Shown here piece after piece: positions 42,095 through 51,595 of a stretch of 64,000 nt of DNA (positions within the stretch are counted from its first letter, which is position 1; the number at the start of each line of letters is the position of its first letter). Location: contig DXHY01000059.1 in assembly GCA_019113175.1 (NCBI GenBank), positions 62,001 through 126,000 on the forward strand. Direction: 5' to 3'. Under the pieces are notes generated by a model. The model made no database searches. It was given only the letters and a program-made list of their open reading frames with translations, and was not told the DNA's origin. This stretch comes from Candidatus Eisenbergiella stercoravium (GTDB lineage Bacteria > Bacillota > Clostridia > Lachnospirales > Lachnospiraceae). The translations under genes and the position numbers were made by a program.

Positions 42095-43954
42095 ATGGCA
42101 CGCAATAAATACGATGTGGACGAAATCTATGAAGAGCATTTTGACCTCGGCCAGTTAAAACGTCTCGGCCGGTATGTCATTCCCTATAAAAAGGATATGT
42201 TCATCGCGGCAGTGCTCATGCTCTCCTCCAGTGCCGCCACCATGCTGATTCCCCGTTTCTTCATGACGGTCATGAATGAAACCATCCCCAATAAGGATGT
42301 TGCGGGGCTTGTCCGGATCAGCCTGCTGACGCTTCTGGTTATCCTGTATTCCGTGATCGCTCTGAAAATCAAGATCAAAATCACCAACCGGGTAGGGCAG
42401 ACAGTCATCCACGAACTGAGGAACGACATTTTCTGGCATCTGCAGGAGCTGCCCTTCTCCTATTATGATGACCGGCCGCACGGCAAAATCCAGGTACGCG
42501 TGGTCAACTATGTCAACAACTTAAGCGATCTGCTCTCCAACGGCCTGCTTAATACCATTACGGATCTGTGCAGCCTGATTTTCATCATCTTCTTCATGCT
42601 TTCCATCAATGTGAAGCTGACGCTGATGTGTATGTGCGGTCTGCCTGTCCTGGCTGTTTTTGCCGCCATCATCAAAAAACGGCAGCACAGAGCATGGCAG
42701 ATTCAGAGCAACAAGCAGTCCAACCTGAACGCCTATATCGCGGAAAGCATTAACGGCATCCGGGTAACCCAGTCCTTTGTCCGTGAAAATGAAAACAGGG
42801 GTATTTTCAACCGTTTAAGCGACGGCTACCGCCAGTCCTGGATGAAGGCGGTCCGTTTTAACTTCATGATGGGGCCCACGGTGGATATTATTTCCGCTGT
42901 GACAACCGCCTTTCTGTATGTGGCAATCGTAAATATGGCGATGAACGGAGGCGCGGCTTCCGTGGGCGTGCTGGTGGCCTTCACCGGCTATATCAGCCGG
43001 TTCTGGTCCCCCATCACCACGCTGGCGAATTTCTACAATTCCCTGCTCACCGCCATCTCCTATATGGAGCGTATTTTTGAAACAATCGATACGCCGGTGG
43101 CTGTCAAGGACGCTCCCGACGCAACGGAAATGCCTCCCATTACCGGAAAGGTCTGCTTCGAGCACGTTTCTTTCTCCTATGAGGAAGGTGTCAAAACTCT
43201 GGATGATGTGAGCTTTACGGCAATGCCGGGCGAATCCTTCGCCATCGTCGGCCCGACCGGCGCCGGCAAATCCACCATCGTCAATCTGCTGAGCCGTTTC
43301 TACAACGTGGGAAGCGGCCGGATCACCATAGACGGCGTGGATATTTCCAAAGTAACCCTGCATTCCCTGCGCACCCAGATGGGCGTCATGATGCAGGACA
43401 GCTTCATCTTTTCCGGAACCATTATGGATAACATCCGTTATGGAAACCGTACCGCCACGGATGAGGATGTGGTCCGTGCGGCCAAGACCGTCTGTGCTCA
43501 TGATTTCATCATGCAGATGGAAAACGGCTATTATACGGAAGTGAACGAACGGGGAAGCCGCCTGTCCGCCGGTCAGCGGCAGCTCATCTCCTTCGCCCGC
43601 GCTCTGCTCGCCGATCCGAAGATTCTGATTCTGGATGAGGCAACCTCCAGCATTGATACGGAAACGGAAATCATTCTTCAGAAGGGCCTGAATGAGCTGC
43701 TGAAGGGACGTACCTCCTTCATCATCGCCCACAGGCTTTCCACCATCCAGAACTGTACCCGCATCCTGTATGTGGATAAAGGACGGATCCAGGAAAGCGG
43801 AAGCCATGACGAGCTTCTGAAGAAGAAAGGCGCCTACTACCATCTGTACATGTCACAGTACAGCTTTATGAGGGATGCCGACGAACTTGCTGAAGAAGAA
43901 AAAAACGCGGCAAATAACCCGGATGACCGCGCCGTGGCTCCGGCATACAGCTGA
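42095..43954 (+). CDS. ABC exporter half-transporter, catalytic-site subunit
   Basis: A 619-aa partner of the preceding protein. Six helices precede an NBD with Walker A GPTGAGKST, Walker B plus catalytic Glu ILILDEATSSID and switch His IIAHRLSTI, all canonical. Its signature is LSAGQRQLISFARALL, with Ala in place of the first Gly. The complete site is therefore built from this subunit's Walker motifs and the partner's LSGGQ, while the other interface is degenerate. GGAGGG and a three-base gap couple it to the first gene; a strong terminator ends the operon. Confidence 0.95.
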   Translation: MARNKYDVDEIYEEHFDLGQLKRLGRYVIPYKKDMFIAAVLMLSSSAATMLIPRFFMTVMNETIPNKDVAGLVRISLLTLLVILYSVIALKIKIKITNRVGQTVIHELRNDIFWHLQELPFSYYDDRPHGKIQVRVVNYVNNLSDLLSNGLLNTITDLCSLIFIIFFMLSINVKLTLMCMCGLPVLAVFAAIIKKRQHRAWQIQSNKQSNLNAYIAESINGIRVTQSFVRENENRGIFNRLSDGYRQSWMKAVRFNFMMGPTVDIISAVTTAFLYVAIVNMAMNGGAASVGVLVAFTGYISRFWSPITTLANFYNSLLTAISYMERIFETIDTPVAVKDAPDATEMPPITGKVCFEHVSFSYEEGVKTLDDVSFTAMPGESFAIVGPTGAGKSTIVNLLSRFYNVGSGRITIDGVDISKVTLHSLRTQMGVMMQDSFIFSGTIMDNIRYGNRTATDEDVVRAAKTVCAHDFIMQMENGYYTEVNERGSRLSAGQRQLISFARALLADPKILILDEATSSIDTETEIILQKGLNELLKGRTSFIIAHRLSTIQNCTRILYVDKGRIQESGSHDELLKKKGAYYHLYMSQYSFMRDADELAEEEKNAANNPDDRAVAPAYS

Positions 43955-43992
43955 CGGAAGCAGCTGCTGCAAGCTCATACATTTTTTCAGTT

Positions 43993-44049
43993 CACCCGCC
44001 CGGAAGGCCCCTTTCCTTCCGGGCGGGTGCTTTTGCCGTTTTTTTTCAA
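43993..44049 (+). terminator. Strong terminator after the ABC exporter operon
   Basis: CACCCGCCCGGAAGG and CCTTCCGGGCGGGTG form a perfect 15-bp stem, followed by CTTTTGCCG and an eight-base T-run. Confidence 0.92.
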
Positions 44050-44403
44050 AAATTTCTTTCCTTTTTCCAAAAATTTCTTTTTCTATTGACTTCCCTTTTT
44101 CCATCGGTTACAATTTTCTCATCTGAAGGGAATCCCGATGCATGGCATCTTGAAAAGTCTGAAACAGGCTTTTTCATTGTGTCGGTCATTTTCCGTAAAT
44201 CTGTTGTTTCTTAATATGTGCATCAGCACATTCCGGCAGTTTCTGCCGTATTTCTTTTCTATTCCATTCATCATTTCATATTGGCAGGAACTGCCTGCAG
44301 ACAGTACAGATATTCTCTGTTCCTTTTGCACAGGGAGCTTCTCCTGCCGGAAGGAGGCAGCTTGGGAGCAAAACATGATGAAATCAGGAAGGAGCTGGTG
44401 AGC

Positions 44404-44667
44404 ATGTGTAATTTGGGAGAAGCCATTGAAGAAAACGCTTTGAGGAAAGGTAGAAGCCAGGGGCGGAAAGAAGGCCTGAGTCTGGGAAGAAGGGAAGGCA
44501 AGAGTGCCGGCAAAAAAGAAGGCCAGAAAATCGGCCGGGCCGAAAGGCTCGTGCAGAACGTGGAAGCGGCCATGAAAAGCTTCCATCTGGATCTGCGGAC
44601 AGCCTGCGAGGGGCTTGGCTCCTCGCTGAAGGAATACGAGCAGGCAAAAAAGCTTTTGAAGGGCTGA
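44404..44667 (+). pseudogene. C-terminal relic of a third Rpn-type protein
   Basis: The 87-codon stretch begins MCNLGEAIEENALRKG and continues with repeated GRKEG/GRREG/GKKEG units, the C-terminal tail typical of Rpn-family nucleases (compare the GEIKGRAKG linker in copy 1). The frame extends upstream (AKHDEIRKELVS), but no nuclease core can be found between 44050 and 44404. GGAAGGAG precedes ATG 44404, so a short peptide might be translated. This relic lacks the conserved leader and is from a different Rpn subtype than the 21-29 kb pair. Confidence 0.65.
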
Positions 44668-44691
44668 ATGCGGTACGCCCTTCAAAAGCTT
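44650..44691 (-). terminator. Terminator of the M18 aminopeptidase gene, overlapping the Rpn relic's end
   Basis: AAGCTTTTGAAGGGC and GCCCTTCAAAAGCTT form a perfect 15-bp stem. On the minus strand it is followed by TTTT, ending the leftward aminopeptidase message; its other arm encodes the last residues of the Rpn relic. Confidence 0.82.
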
Positions 44692-44767
44692 TCCAACTTA
44701 CTTATATATCGGACAAGGTATCCGGGGAATATCTGCGCTCCGGAATGGAGAATATCAGGTTGCCAGA

Positions 44768-46087
44768 TTATGCATAATACTCCCTGCATAACGCGATCAG
44801 ATATCCGGTGTCCAACGTTCCCGCCGTTTCAAATGCGGAATGCATGGCGAGCTGGGCCAGGCCGATGTCTGCCGCAGGAATGGATACGTGGGCGGAAGAA
44901 ATATTTCCCAGAGTGCTTCCTCCTGCAATATCTGCCCGGTTCGCAAAGTTCTGGCAGGGAACCCCCGCCTGCCTGCAGAGGCTGCGCACCTGGGCAGCCG
45001 ACCAGGCGTCGGTGGTATATTTCTGGCTTCCCTGGAACTTGAGAACGATTCCGCCGTTCAGATAAGGACGGTTTGTAGGATCAGACTTCTCCGGATGGTT
45101 GGGATGTACGCCATGGGCATTGTCAGCGGAAAGCAGGAAGCTCTCAGAAAGAATATCACGCCGCTTTGCTCTGGAAATATTCAGTGCGTCGCAGACGCAG
45201 TCCAGCACATCCGACAGGAAGGTGGAATCCGCTCCCTGTTTGGTTCCGCTCCCGATTTCCTCATTGTCAAAAAGGGCATAGACCGCACAGCTGCCCGTTT
45301 CCGTTTCAGACTCCGTCTGTCCTGCCTGCAGGAATCCCTCCATTACACCGAAGGCACACTGCAGATCGTCCAGTCTGGGAGAACCGATGAATTCGCCCTT
45401 TGCTCCCATACGGCGTCCCTTCTCCCGGTTATACAGAAACAGGTCAGAGGCCAGAATCTTCTCTTCTTCGATTTCCAGTTCCTGCGCGCACAGACCTGCC
45501 AGAGTGACCTCCTTCTCCGTTCCGTTCTCCTTTGCCTCACCTGCCGCTCCGGCAAACAGGGGCAGCAGATCCACCTGAGGATTATAGGCGAAGCCCTTGT
45601 TGATTTCCCGGTTGAAATGAATGGCCACATTAGGGATCACGCACAGATCCCGGTCCAGATTGACGAGCCGGGTTTCGGGACCATTTTCCGTATCCACAAT
45701 CACCCTTCCCGCCACGGAGAGAGGCCGGTCCAGCCACGTGGACTGGATCATTCCGCCGTAGCCTTCCGTATTCAGCCTGACGTAATGTCCTTCCACTCCC
45801 ATCTCCGGCGTTTCCTTGATCTTAAAGGATGGGGAGTCGCTGTGAGCCGCTCCGATCCGGAAGCGCCGCACCTCTCCCTTTGGAATCCGAAACGCGATCA
45901 GGGAGGAATCGTTGCGGGTCATGTAATAACGTCCGCCGGGCACGATTCCGACTCCCGCTTCTTTTTCCAGCTTCTTATATCCGGCTGCCTCCAGCCGGAC
46001 CGCCGCTTCCGCCACAGCATGGAAGGCGGTGGGACTGGCATCAATATAGGCAAACAGCTCCTGCGTGACTTTTTCCGTATCCAGCAT
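44768..46087 (-). CDS. apeB: M18-family aminopeptidase
   Basis: A 439-aa zinc aminopeptidase of the aspartyl/DNPEP group, removing N-terminal residues from cytoplasmic peptides. Metal and catalytic motifs appear in order: IGAAHSDSPSFKI (His-x-Asp), LFDNEEIGSGTKQGADS (the Asp, and Glu-Glu pair), SADNAHGVHPNHPEKSD, and SSAHVSIPAADIGLAQLAMHSAFE (late His). Length is normal for M18. ATG 46087 has AAGGAG upstream. It stands as a single gene with its own terminator. Confidence 0.94.
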   Translation of the reverse strand: MLDTEKVTQELFAYIDASPTAFHAVAEAAVRLEAAGYKKLEKEAGVGIVPGGRYYMTRNDSSLIAFRIPKGEVRRFRIGAAHSDSPSFKIKETPEMGVEGHYVRLNTEGYGGMIQSTWLDRPLSVAGRVIVDTENGPETRLVNLDRDLCVIPNVAIHFNREINKGFAYNPQVDLLPLFAGAAGEAKENGTEKEVTLAGLCAQELEIEEEKILASDLFLYNREKGRRMGAKGEFIGSPRLDDLQCAFGVMEGFLQAGQTESETETGSCAVYALFDNEEIGSGTKQGADSTFLSDVLDCVCDALNISRAKRRDILSESFLLSADNAHGVHPNHPEKSDPTNRPYLNGGIVLKFQGSQKYTTDAWSAAQVRSLCRQAGVPCQNFANRADIAGGSTLGNISSAHVSIPAADIGLAQLAMHSAFETAGTLDTGYLIALCREYYA

Positions 46088-46305
46088 ATCTTTGCTCTCC
46101 TTTTCTATAAATTTCTGCTTATAAATCTCTTTTTGAAGATCCGAATATCTACCTTGGGAAACAATGATATCCGGACATGCCCCATCTTAGCAGAAATCCT
46201 TCTGGAAAGCAATGCCCCGGGTGTGACAGTAACTTCTGCAGGCCATAGGGCATGATATAATGGTAACTCCAGGAGCAAAAGCATCCGCCGCCGTATTTTT
46301 CAGGA

Positions 46306-47076
46306 TTACAGGAAAGCTCCATTGCATACCTGCAGCACCTGTCCCTTCACATGCCGGCCCATCTTACTCGCCAGATACAGGCAGGCATATGCCTGATCCA
46401 TGGGATCACATTCCGGACCGGGGAAATAAACATAATGGCCGCTGTATTTGAGCATTTCCGCTCCGCCGGGCTGCTCTCCCGCCTTGTTGACCAGATGTGC
46501 CGGCGTCACCGTCGCACCCGGAGCCACCGCATTGCAGCGGATATTGGTATCGATCAGGCGCATGGCCACATTTTTCGTCAGAGTATTCAGCGCTCCCTTC
46601 GTGGAAGTATAGGTTGCGCCGCAGAATGGGCGGGTGCCGTTGACTGAGGACACGTTGATGATGACACCGTCATTTTTCGGCAGAAAAATCTTCAGCGCCT
46701 CCCTGATATACCGCATGGGGCCTCCCAGATTGGTGTTCATCACGAACATCATCCAGTCGTCATCCGTTTCATCAATCATCTTCTGTTCCCCAATGCCCGC
46801 GTTATTGATGAGGATGTCCACATCCCCAAACTCTTTTAATGCCGTTTCAAAAACCTTTTTCGTATCTTCGGTAGAGCATACGTCTGCGACCACGCCGATG
46901 GCCCTGCCGCCCTTTGCCCGAATTCCTTCCACCACGGCATCCAGCTTCTCCTGGTGCCGGGCCGTCAAAACCACTGCGGCGCCTTCCTCTGCAAACAGCT
47001 CCGCCATCGACTGGCCCATGCCATAGCTGGCGCCCGTAATAACTGCAACCTTATCTCTGAGCATCTGTGCTTCCAT
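46306..47076 (-). CDS. Short-chain dehydrogenase/reductase
   Basis: A 256-aa NAD(P)-dependent oxidoreductase with a Rossmann fold. The cofactor motif TGASYGMG is at about residues 14-21, NNAG near 92, catalytic Ser in INVSSVNG, and the Y-x-x-x-K pair in YTSTK. VAPGATVTPAHL follows, the usual SDR C-terminal region. The MEAQM start has GAGG seven bases upstream. Substrate unknown. It is on the same strand as the cyclophilin-like lipoprotein gene and near a divergent LysR regulator. Confidence 0.92.
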   Translation of the reverse strand: MEAQMLRDKVAVITGASYGMGQSMAELFAEEGAAVVLTARHQEKLDAVVEGIRAKGGRAIGVVADVCSTEDTKKVFETALKEFGDVDILINNAGIGEQKMIDETDDDWMMFVMNTNLGGPMRYIREALKIFLPKNDGVIINVSSVNGTRPFCGATYTSTKGALNTLTKNVAMRLIDTNIRCNAVAPGATVTPAHLVNKAGEQPGGAEMLKYSGHYVYFPGPECDPMDQAYACLYLASKMGRHVKGQVLQVCNGAFL

Positions 47077-47240
47077 TTTATAACCTCTTTTCTATCCTTT
47101 TCTATCCAGTGATGGTTGTCGGTATGGCTGCCCTCCATCAATTTTATTGCTTTTTCTGAAGCTGGTAAAACAGACGGTCCAGACAATCTATCCTTTTTTA
47201 CAGATGTACGGACTGTCGTTTAAATTCTGTATTATCACGT

Positions 47241-47714
47241 TTATTCCTCCAGGGAAAAGGTAACGGTCACATCGCCGCTGCCAAGAGCTTCTTCCCAGCC
47301 TGTCAGGTCATCAATATGCCCCAGTCTGGTATAACTCCAGGAATTGGAGCCATAAAACATCACAATCTGGTTTCCCTGATACAGCACGATGTCCCCGGCA
47401 TGCGTTGTCGTCTGTCTGTTGCTGGCAGGCAGGCCTGTTCCAAGCGGCCCTACCTTCTCGAAACCGGAATAGTCGCTCATCTCGATGGTTACCGGTCCGT
47501 TCTCCATCATTTCCACCAATGCGTCCGCCGCCGCGTTTTTCTCCAAAGAAGCTGTAAATCTGCTGTCGTTAACCTGTACAATCATGGTCATTTCTCTGTT
47601 TTCCTCCTGATCTGTTTCATTTTCTGACGGACGCTCAACCTGTCCGCCGCTTCCACATCCGGCCATCAGCAGCATGGAAAGAACAAAAACATGCATAAAC
47701 AAAACTTTTTTCAT
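47241..47714 (-). CDS. Cyclophilin-like-fold lipoprotein
   Basis: A 157-aa exported protein. The signal peptide ends at lipobox LLMAGCGSG. The mature domain, EMTMIVQVNDSRFTASLEKN through YQGNQIVMFYGSNSWSYTRLGHID, matches the cyclophil_like2 fold, a small beta-barrel found in Firmicute and Actinobacterial lipoproteins; family members have no proven peptidyl-prolyl isomerase activity. It is divergent from the LysR gene and upstream of the SDR gene on the same strand. The three may form one regulated unit; SDR/cyclophilin-like neighbours are common in such clusters, by recall. Confidence 0.85.
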   Translation of the reverse strand: MKKVLFMHVFVLSMLLMAGCGSGGQVERPSENETDQEENREMTMIVQVNDSRFTASLEKNAAADALVEMMENGPVTIEMSDYSGFEKVGPLGTGLPASNRQTTTHAGDIVLYQGNQIVMFYGSNSWSYTRLGHIDDLTGWEEALGSGDVTVTFSLEE

Positions 47715-47850
47715 ATTAATCTTTTTTCCTCACTGAAAATAAAGAAAAGAAGGGCCGCCTCCTGTCTGGTATTATTCTATATGATTTCAGTGTACTCATT
47801 TTTAAATTGCATTTCAAATATTTATTCTTTATCAGTTTCCATAATTGATT

Positions 47851-47884
47851 TTTATGAAATCTTTCAGTATACTATATTCATAAA
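47851..47884. promoter_or_regulatory. Inverted repeat in the divergent lysR/lipoprotein region
   Basis: TTTATGAA-N18-TTCATAAA is a perfect 8-bp dyad, located 54 bp before the LysR start. LysR-type regulators bind AT-rich dyads in such positions. Confidence 0.5.
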
Positions 47885-47937
47885 CCGCAAGGTGTAAATC
47901 GCGAAAATTCGTGAAATGCGAGGAGAAGAAATCATAT

Positions 47938-48840
47938 ATGGAATTAAGAGTTTTGGAATATTTTCTGACGGTGGCACGGGAACAGAGCATTACCGCAGCG
48001 GCGGAATCTCTGCACATTTCTCAGCCCGCCCTTTCCACCCAGCTGAAGGCTATGGAAACAGAGCTTGGAAAACAGCTTTTAATCCGGGGCGTAAAAGGCT
48101 CGCGCAAGGTTACCCTGACAGAGGAGGGCATGATCCTGCGCAAACGCGCGGAAGAAATCATCTCCCTTGTCAGGCGGACGGAAAATGAAATCACCCAGTC
48201 TGATGCGACAATCGCGGGAAATGTATTTATCGGTGCGGGTGAAACGGAAACCGTGCGCCTGTTTGCCATGGTCGCAAAAAAGCTGCAAAAAAAATATCCG
48301 GATATCCAGTATCACATCTCCAGCGGTAACGCGGAGCATGTACTGGAATATCTGGATAAGGGTCTGATTGATTTCGGCCTGCTTTTTACGGAGATCGATC
48401 CGCAGAAATATGAAGTGATGACGCTCCCTTTCAGGGACACCTGGGGCGTACTGATGCGCAGAGACTCTCCACTGGCCGAAAAGGAAACAATCTGCCCGGA
48501 GGATCTGTGGGATAAACCACTTATCGTTTCTCATCAAAAAGGAGACAATCTCTATCTGGAAAACTGGATTGGCCGGGAAGAGTCAGAGCTGCATATTGTT
48601 GCCACCTATAATCTCATTTTCAACGCCTCTCTGCTGGTGGATGAAGGACTTGGATATGCGTTATGCTATGACGGACTCATTAATACACAGGGAAGCAATC
48701 TCTGCTTCCGGCCCTTTTCTCCGCAGCTGAATGCTTCCGGTTATATTGTCTGGAAGAAATATCAGATGTTTTCCAAGGCAGCAGGCGTCTTCCTCCAAAG
48801 CTTAAAGGAACTGCTTGAGAAGGAAGCCGGGAGCATCTAA
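47938..48840 (+). CDS. LysR-family transcriptional regulator
   Basis: A 300-aa regulator. Winged HTH: ELRVLEYFLTVAREQSITAAAESLHISQPALSTQLKAMETELG. The effector-binding domain follows, with GNVFIGAGETETVRLFA and LDKGLIDFGLLFTEID, and GLGYALCYDGLIN near the end. The track starts at GTG 47911, but LysR proteins begin with MELRxLxYF, so ATG 47938 is chosen; the ribosome site GAGGAG is then 13 bases upstream, rather far. Divergent orientation suggests control of the lipoprotein and SDR genes, plus itself. Confidence 0.93.
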   Translation: MELRVLEYFLTVAREQSITAAAESLHISQPALSTQLKAMETELGKQLLIRGVKGSRKVTLTEEGMILRKRAEEIISLVRRTENEITQSDATIAGNVFIGAGETETVRLFAMVAKKLQKKYPDIQYHISSGNAEHVLEYLDKGLIDFGLLFTEIDPQKYEVMTLPFRDTWGVLMRRDSPLAEKETICPEDLWDKPLIVSHQKGDNLYLENWIGREESELHIVATYNLIFNASLLVDEGLGYALCYDGLINTQGSNLCFRPFSPQLNASGYIVWKKYQMFSKAAGVFLQSLKELLEKEAGSI

Positions 48841-48880
48841 ATAATATACTGAATATACTTACACTCCCGGCAGCGTCCCT

Positions 48881-50545
48881 CTACCCCAGCATCTTCCAGG
48901 ATACCCGGCAGCAGCTGCGGTACAGAAGCGTTCCGCAGGAAATGGTCAGAAGCAGAATCACCACTTTCACCACGAGCTCCGCCGTCTCCATCCATACAGT
49001 CTGTGGCAGAACATATTCCATGAAAAAGGCCGCTCCAGCAGCCGGAAGGATGGCAATGCTTCCGGCGAGCATGGACACAAGAAGAGATATGCTCTGTTTT
49101 ACCGCGGCAGTCTCCGATTCCCAGTCAAAGGAAGGCAGCTTCAGATTGATCCAGACACCGAGCGCGGAAAGCAGCCACAGGGATGCCGCCGGAAACGCTG
49201 CCGTCCAGATGCCGTCCGCCCATCCCCCAAGCGTCACCATCAGGGCGGAAAGAAGCACAGAAGGAACGCCCATAGTCAGGTTAACCAGTATTTTCCCCAG
49301 AAAAACCGACTGGGGTCTGATGGGAAGCGACTGCAGCAGCCAGAGCTGTTTTCCTTCCATGGAAAGAGAGATCGGCGCAGTATTTCCCATCGCGGCCAGA
49401 AGGGACATCAGAAAGGGAATCCCTGTCCGCAGCAGCCTTCCCGCCTCATCCTCTGACAGCTGCATTGCTGCCGCAATCCGGGCATTTCCCATCACCGCAA
49501 GAGCTGCTGCTGCAGCCGGTATCAGGAGATAGATCACGAGGGTGTTGGAGACATAAATGTGAGAAGCAAAATACCGGCGAAGCTCCCGGAAATATTCCGC
49601 CTTCCAGACCGGCTGCAGACGCTGGGTTCCCATCCGAAACCGTTTTCCCGCGCCGTGCTGGCCCAGCATTCCGGAAATTTCCCGAAAACGCGGCCCGGCT
49701 GCCGCAGTGAAAACGGCAAACATGCCCGCTGACAGACCGGCAAACAGCAGGAGGTCTGATATTCTTTGATCTGCCACCCCTGCCGCATACAGACCGGCAG
49801 GCGGATAGAAGCGGATTCCGGCAGCCACAGCCGATTCCAGCAGTCCGCCCAGATCTCCCACATCAGGCTCCCTTATCCCGAAGGAAAACGCAAAAGATCC
49901 CGCCACCACAAGCAGAGAAAAGCCAGTCGTAAGGATCATCCTCACCACTCCCCTGTGCTTCATGCCCGCTCCTGCCGCAAGGATGATCGTCCCCAGAGCA
50001 GCCGCCGTCGTCAGAGGCAGAAGCGGCTGAAAGGGAAGTGCGAGCAGGGTCATAAAAAGGGAACCGATGCCGGGCCGTTCCAGCATCAGGTATACCAGAG
50101 TAGCCGGAAGCACTATGGCCGCCGAAAACAGCAGCTCCTCCGCATATAAAATGAAAAAACGGCTGATAATCACAGAAACGGGGGACAGCGGAAGCGGGGA
50201 AAGACGTTCCAGATCCGCCGCATCAAACAGAATCGGCGCCGCCTTCAGAAAGGAAAAAATAAAAATCACCGCTCCGGAGATAAGAGCCGCAAACGCCGGA
50301 ACGCTCTCTCCCGCCCCGATCATACACAAAAGAACGGCGGCAGCCGCAAGGTAGAAGATCATCAATCCTGCCAGGAGCATATAAACCAGAAGCATTCCGG
50401 TCAGCCGGATGCTTTTTCTTCCATCTTTTCCGTGGATCACCTCATTTATGCCAAGACAGTTCCGCAGCTTCAGTCCGATCAAAAGAGCAGTCTGCCTGAA
50501 CAGGCCCTCGAAAGCCTGACTGCCCGCCTTTTCATTCCTTTTCAT
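48881..50545 (-). CDS. ABC exporter permease, ABC_export/ABC-2-like, 554 aa
   Basis: A polytopic membrane protein with about 12 to 14 hydrophobic segments. The conserved region AAPILFDAADLERLSPLPLSPVSVIISRF, a cytoplasmic loop that varies slightly in this group, marks the putative ABC exporter family. WKAEYFRELRRYFASHIYVSNTLV in the centre, and SMEGKQLWLLQSLPIRPQSVFLGKILVNL later, resemble the second half of duplicated ABC-2 permeases. It overlaps the ATPase gene by 14 bp, so the two are one unit. Substrate unknown. Confidence 0.85.
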   Translation of the reverse strand: MKRNEKAGSQAFEGLFRQTALLIGLKLRNCLGINEVIHGKDGRKSIRLTGMLLVYMLLAGLMIFYLAAAAVLLCMIGAGESVPAFAALISGAVIFIFSFLKAAPILFDAADLERLSPLPLSPVSVIISRFFILYAEELLFSAAIVLPATLVYLMLERPGIGSLFMTLLALPFQPLLPLTTAAALGTIILAAGAGMKHRGVVRMILTTGFSLLVVAGSFAFSFGIREPDVGDLGGLLESAVAAGIRFYPPAGLYAAGVADQRISDLLLFAGLSAGMFAVFTAAAGPRFREISGMLGQHGAGKRFRMGTQRLQPVWKAEYFRELRRYFASHIYVSNTLVIYLLIPAAAAALAVMGNARIAAAMQLSEDEAGRLLRTGIPFLMSLLAAMGNTAPISLSMEGKQLWLLQSLPIRPQSVFLGKILVNLTMGVPSVLLSALMVTLGGWADGIWTAAFPAASLWLLSALGVWINLKLPSFDWESETAAVKQSISLLVSMLAGSIAILPAAGAAFFMEYVLPQTVWMETAELVVKVVILLLTISCGTLLYRSCCRVSWKMLG

Positions 50546-51278
50546 TCCGGACCACCTCCATGAATACCTCTTCCAGACTTTTCCCGGCGGTCAGCGCTTC
50601 CATTTCTCCCTGAACCACGAGACGCCCTTCCCGAATGATGGCAATCCTGTTGCACAGCTTCTGCGCCACCTCAAGCACATGGGTGGAAAAGAAAATCGCG
50701 CTTCCCTCCCGGCAGAGCGCATGCATATTCTCCTTCAGCACTACTGACGCCTCCGGATCCAGCCCTACAAACGGTTCATCCAGAAGAAGCAGCCTGGGCC
50801 TGTGGAGAAATGCGGAAATCAGAGCCAGCTTCTGCTTCATTCCATGGGAATAAGTAGAAATCAGATCTCCAAGGTTCCTGGAGATGCCGAACCGCCCTGC
50901 CAGTTCACCGATCCGCTCTGTTCTGAGCGCTCCCGGGACACGGTAAACATCCCCGATAAAATTCAGATACTGGATTCCTGTCAGATATTCATACAGGTCA
51001 GGATTATCCGGCAGATAGGCCATCCGCTCCTTACACCATAACGGCTCCTCCTGAATGGAATGTCCACAGATGAGGATCTCACCCGCCTCAAAATCCAGGA
51101 TTCCGGAAACCGCCTTCAGCGTTGTGGTTTTCCCGGCCCCATTGTGGCCGATAAATCCGAAAATATCTCCTCCGCAGATATCCAGACTCAGCTCTTCAAC
51201 CGCCCGTTTCCCTCCCCGGTAGGTTTTGGAAAAATTCCGGATTGAAAGAACCGGTATGTCTGTTTTTTTCTCTTCCAT
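50532..51278 (-). CDS. ABC transporter ATP-binding protein, ABC-2 exporter type
   Basis: About 248 aa. Walker A GHNGAGKTT, Q-loop in MAYLPDNPDLYEYLT, signature as YSHGMKQKLALISAF, Walker B LLLLDEPFVGLD and switch His FFSTHVLEVA. This variant (GMKQKLALI signature, DEPFxGLD) is typical of CcmA/DrrA-type ATPases serving ABC-2 permeases. The start is M16 of the track ORF, ATG 51278, with GGAGGAG before it. A near-consensus promoter lies 67 bp further up. Confidence 0.93.
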   Translation of the reverse strand: MEEKKTDIPVLSIRNFSKTYRGGKRAVEELSLDICGGDIFGFIGHNGAGKTTTLKAVSGILDFEAGEILICGHSIQEEPLWCKERMAYLPDNPDLYEYLTGIQYLNFIGDVYRVPGALRTERIGELAGRFGISRNLGDLISTYSHGMKQKLALISAFLHRPRLLLLDEPFVGLDPEASVVLKENMHALCREGSAIFFSTHVLEVAQKLCNRIAIIREGRLVVQGEMEALTAGKSLEEVFMEVVRNEKE

Positions 51279-51344
51279 GGAATCTCCTCCATTCCGGAGC
51301 GTTTCGCCCCTTATTTCTGTCACGATTTCCTTTGAACTGCCATA

Positions 51345-51373
51345 AACATATCACTTTCTTTTTATTGTGTCAA
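51345..51373 (-). promoter_or_regulatory. Promoter of the ABC exporter pair
   Basis: On the minus strand, TTGACA, 17-base spacer, TATGTT. The -35 box is perfect. Confidence 0.7.
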
Positions 51374-51474
51374 GCACGTAATACAATAATACAATCTGCA
51401 TCATTAAAACCGATACAAAAAAATTGAAATTCCTCATCCATAACATTCGGCTTTTTTGAATGATCCGAAGAATC

Positions 51475-51503
51475 TTGACTACACTTTTGTTGTATGTTTT
51501 AAT
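51475..51503 (+). promoter_or_regulatory. Promoter candidate for the second sugar importer operon
   Basis: TTGACT, 17-base spacer, TTTAAT, about 258 bp before the binding-protein start. The leader up to 51760 is AT-rich and carries a long inverted repeat but no supported ORF. Confidence 0.5.
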
Positions 51504-51595
51504 GTAATCAGATCATATATCAGTTATTTTTTTGGTGAAAATATCCTATTCAAAAGGGAGCGCTACCATATTTTATAGGATAATAACACAAATTA

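Noticed and set aside
51290-51302. Possible third copy of the loop-target element before the ABC ATPase gene
   Set aside because: Only the ribosome-site-side sequence matches; no TTTGTG/CACAAA hairpin with a complementary loop lies about 50 nt upstream.
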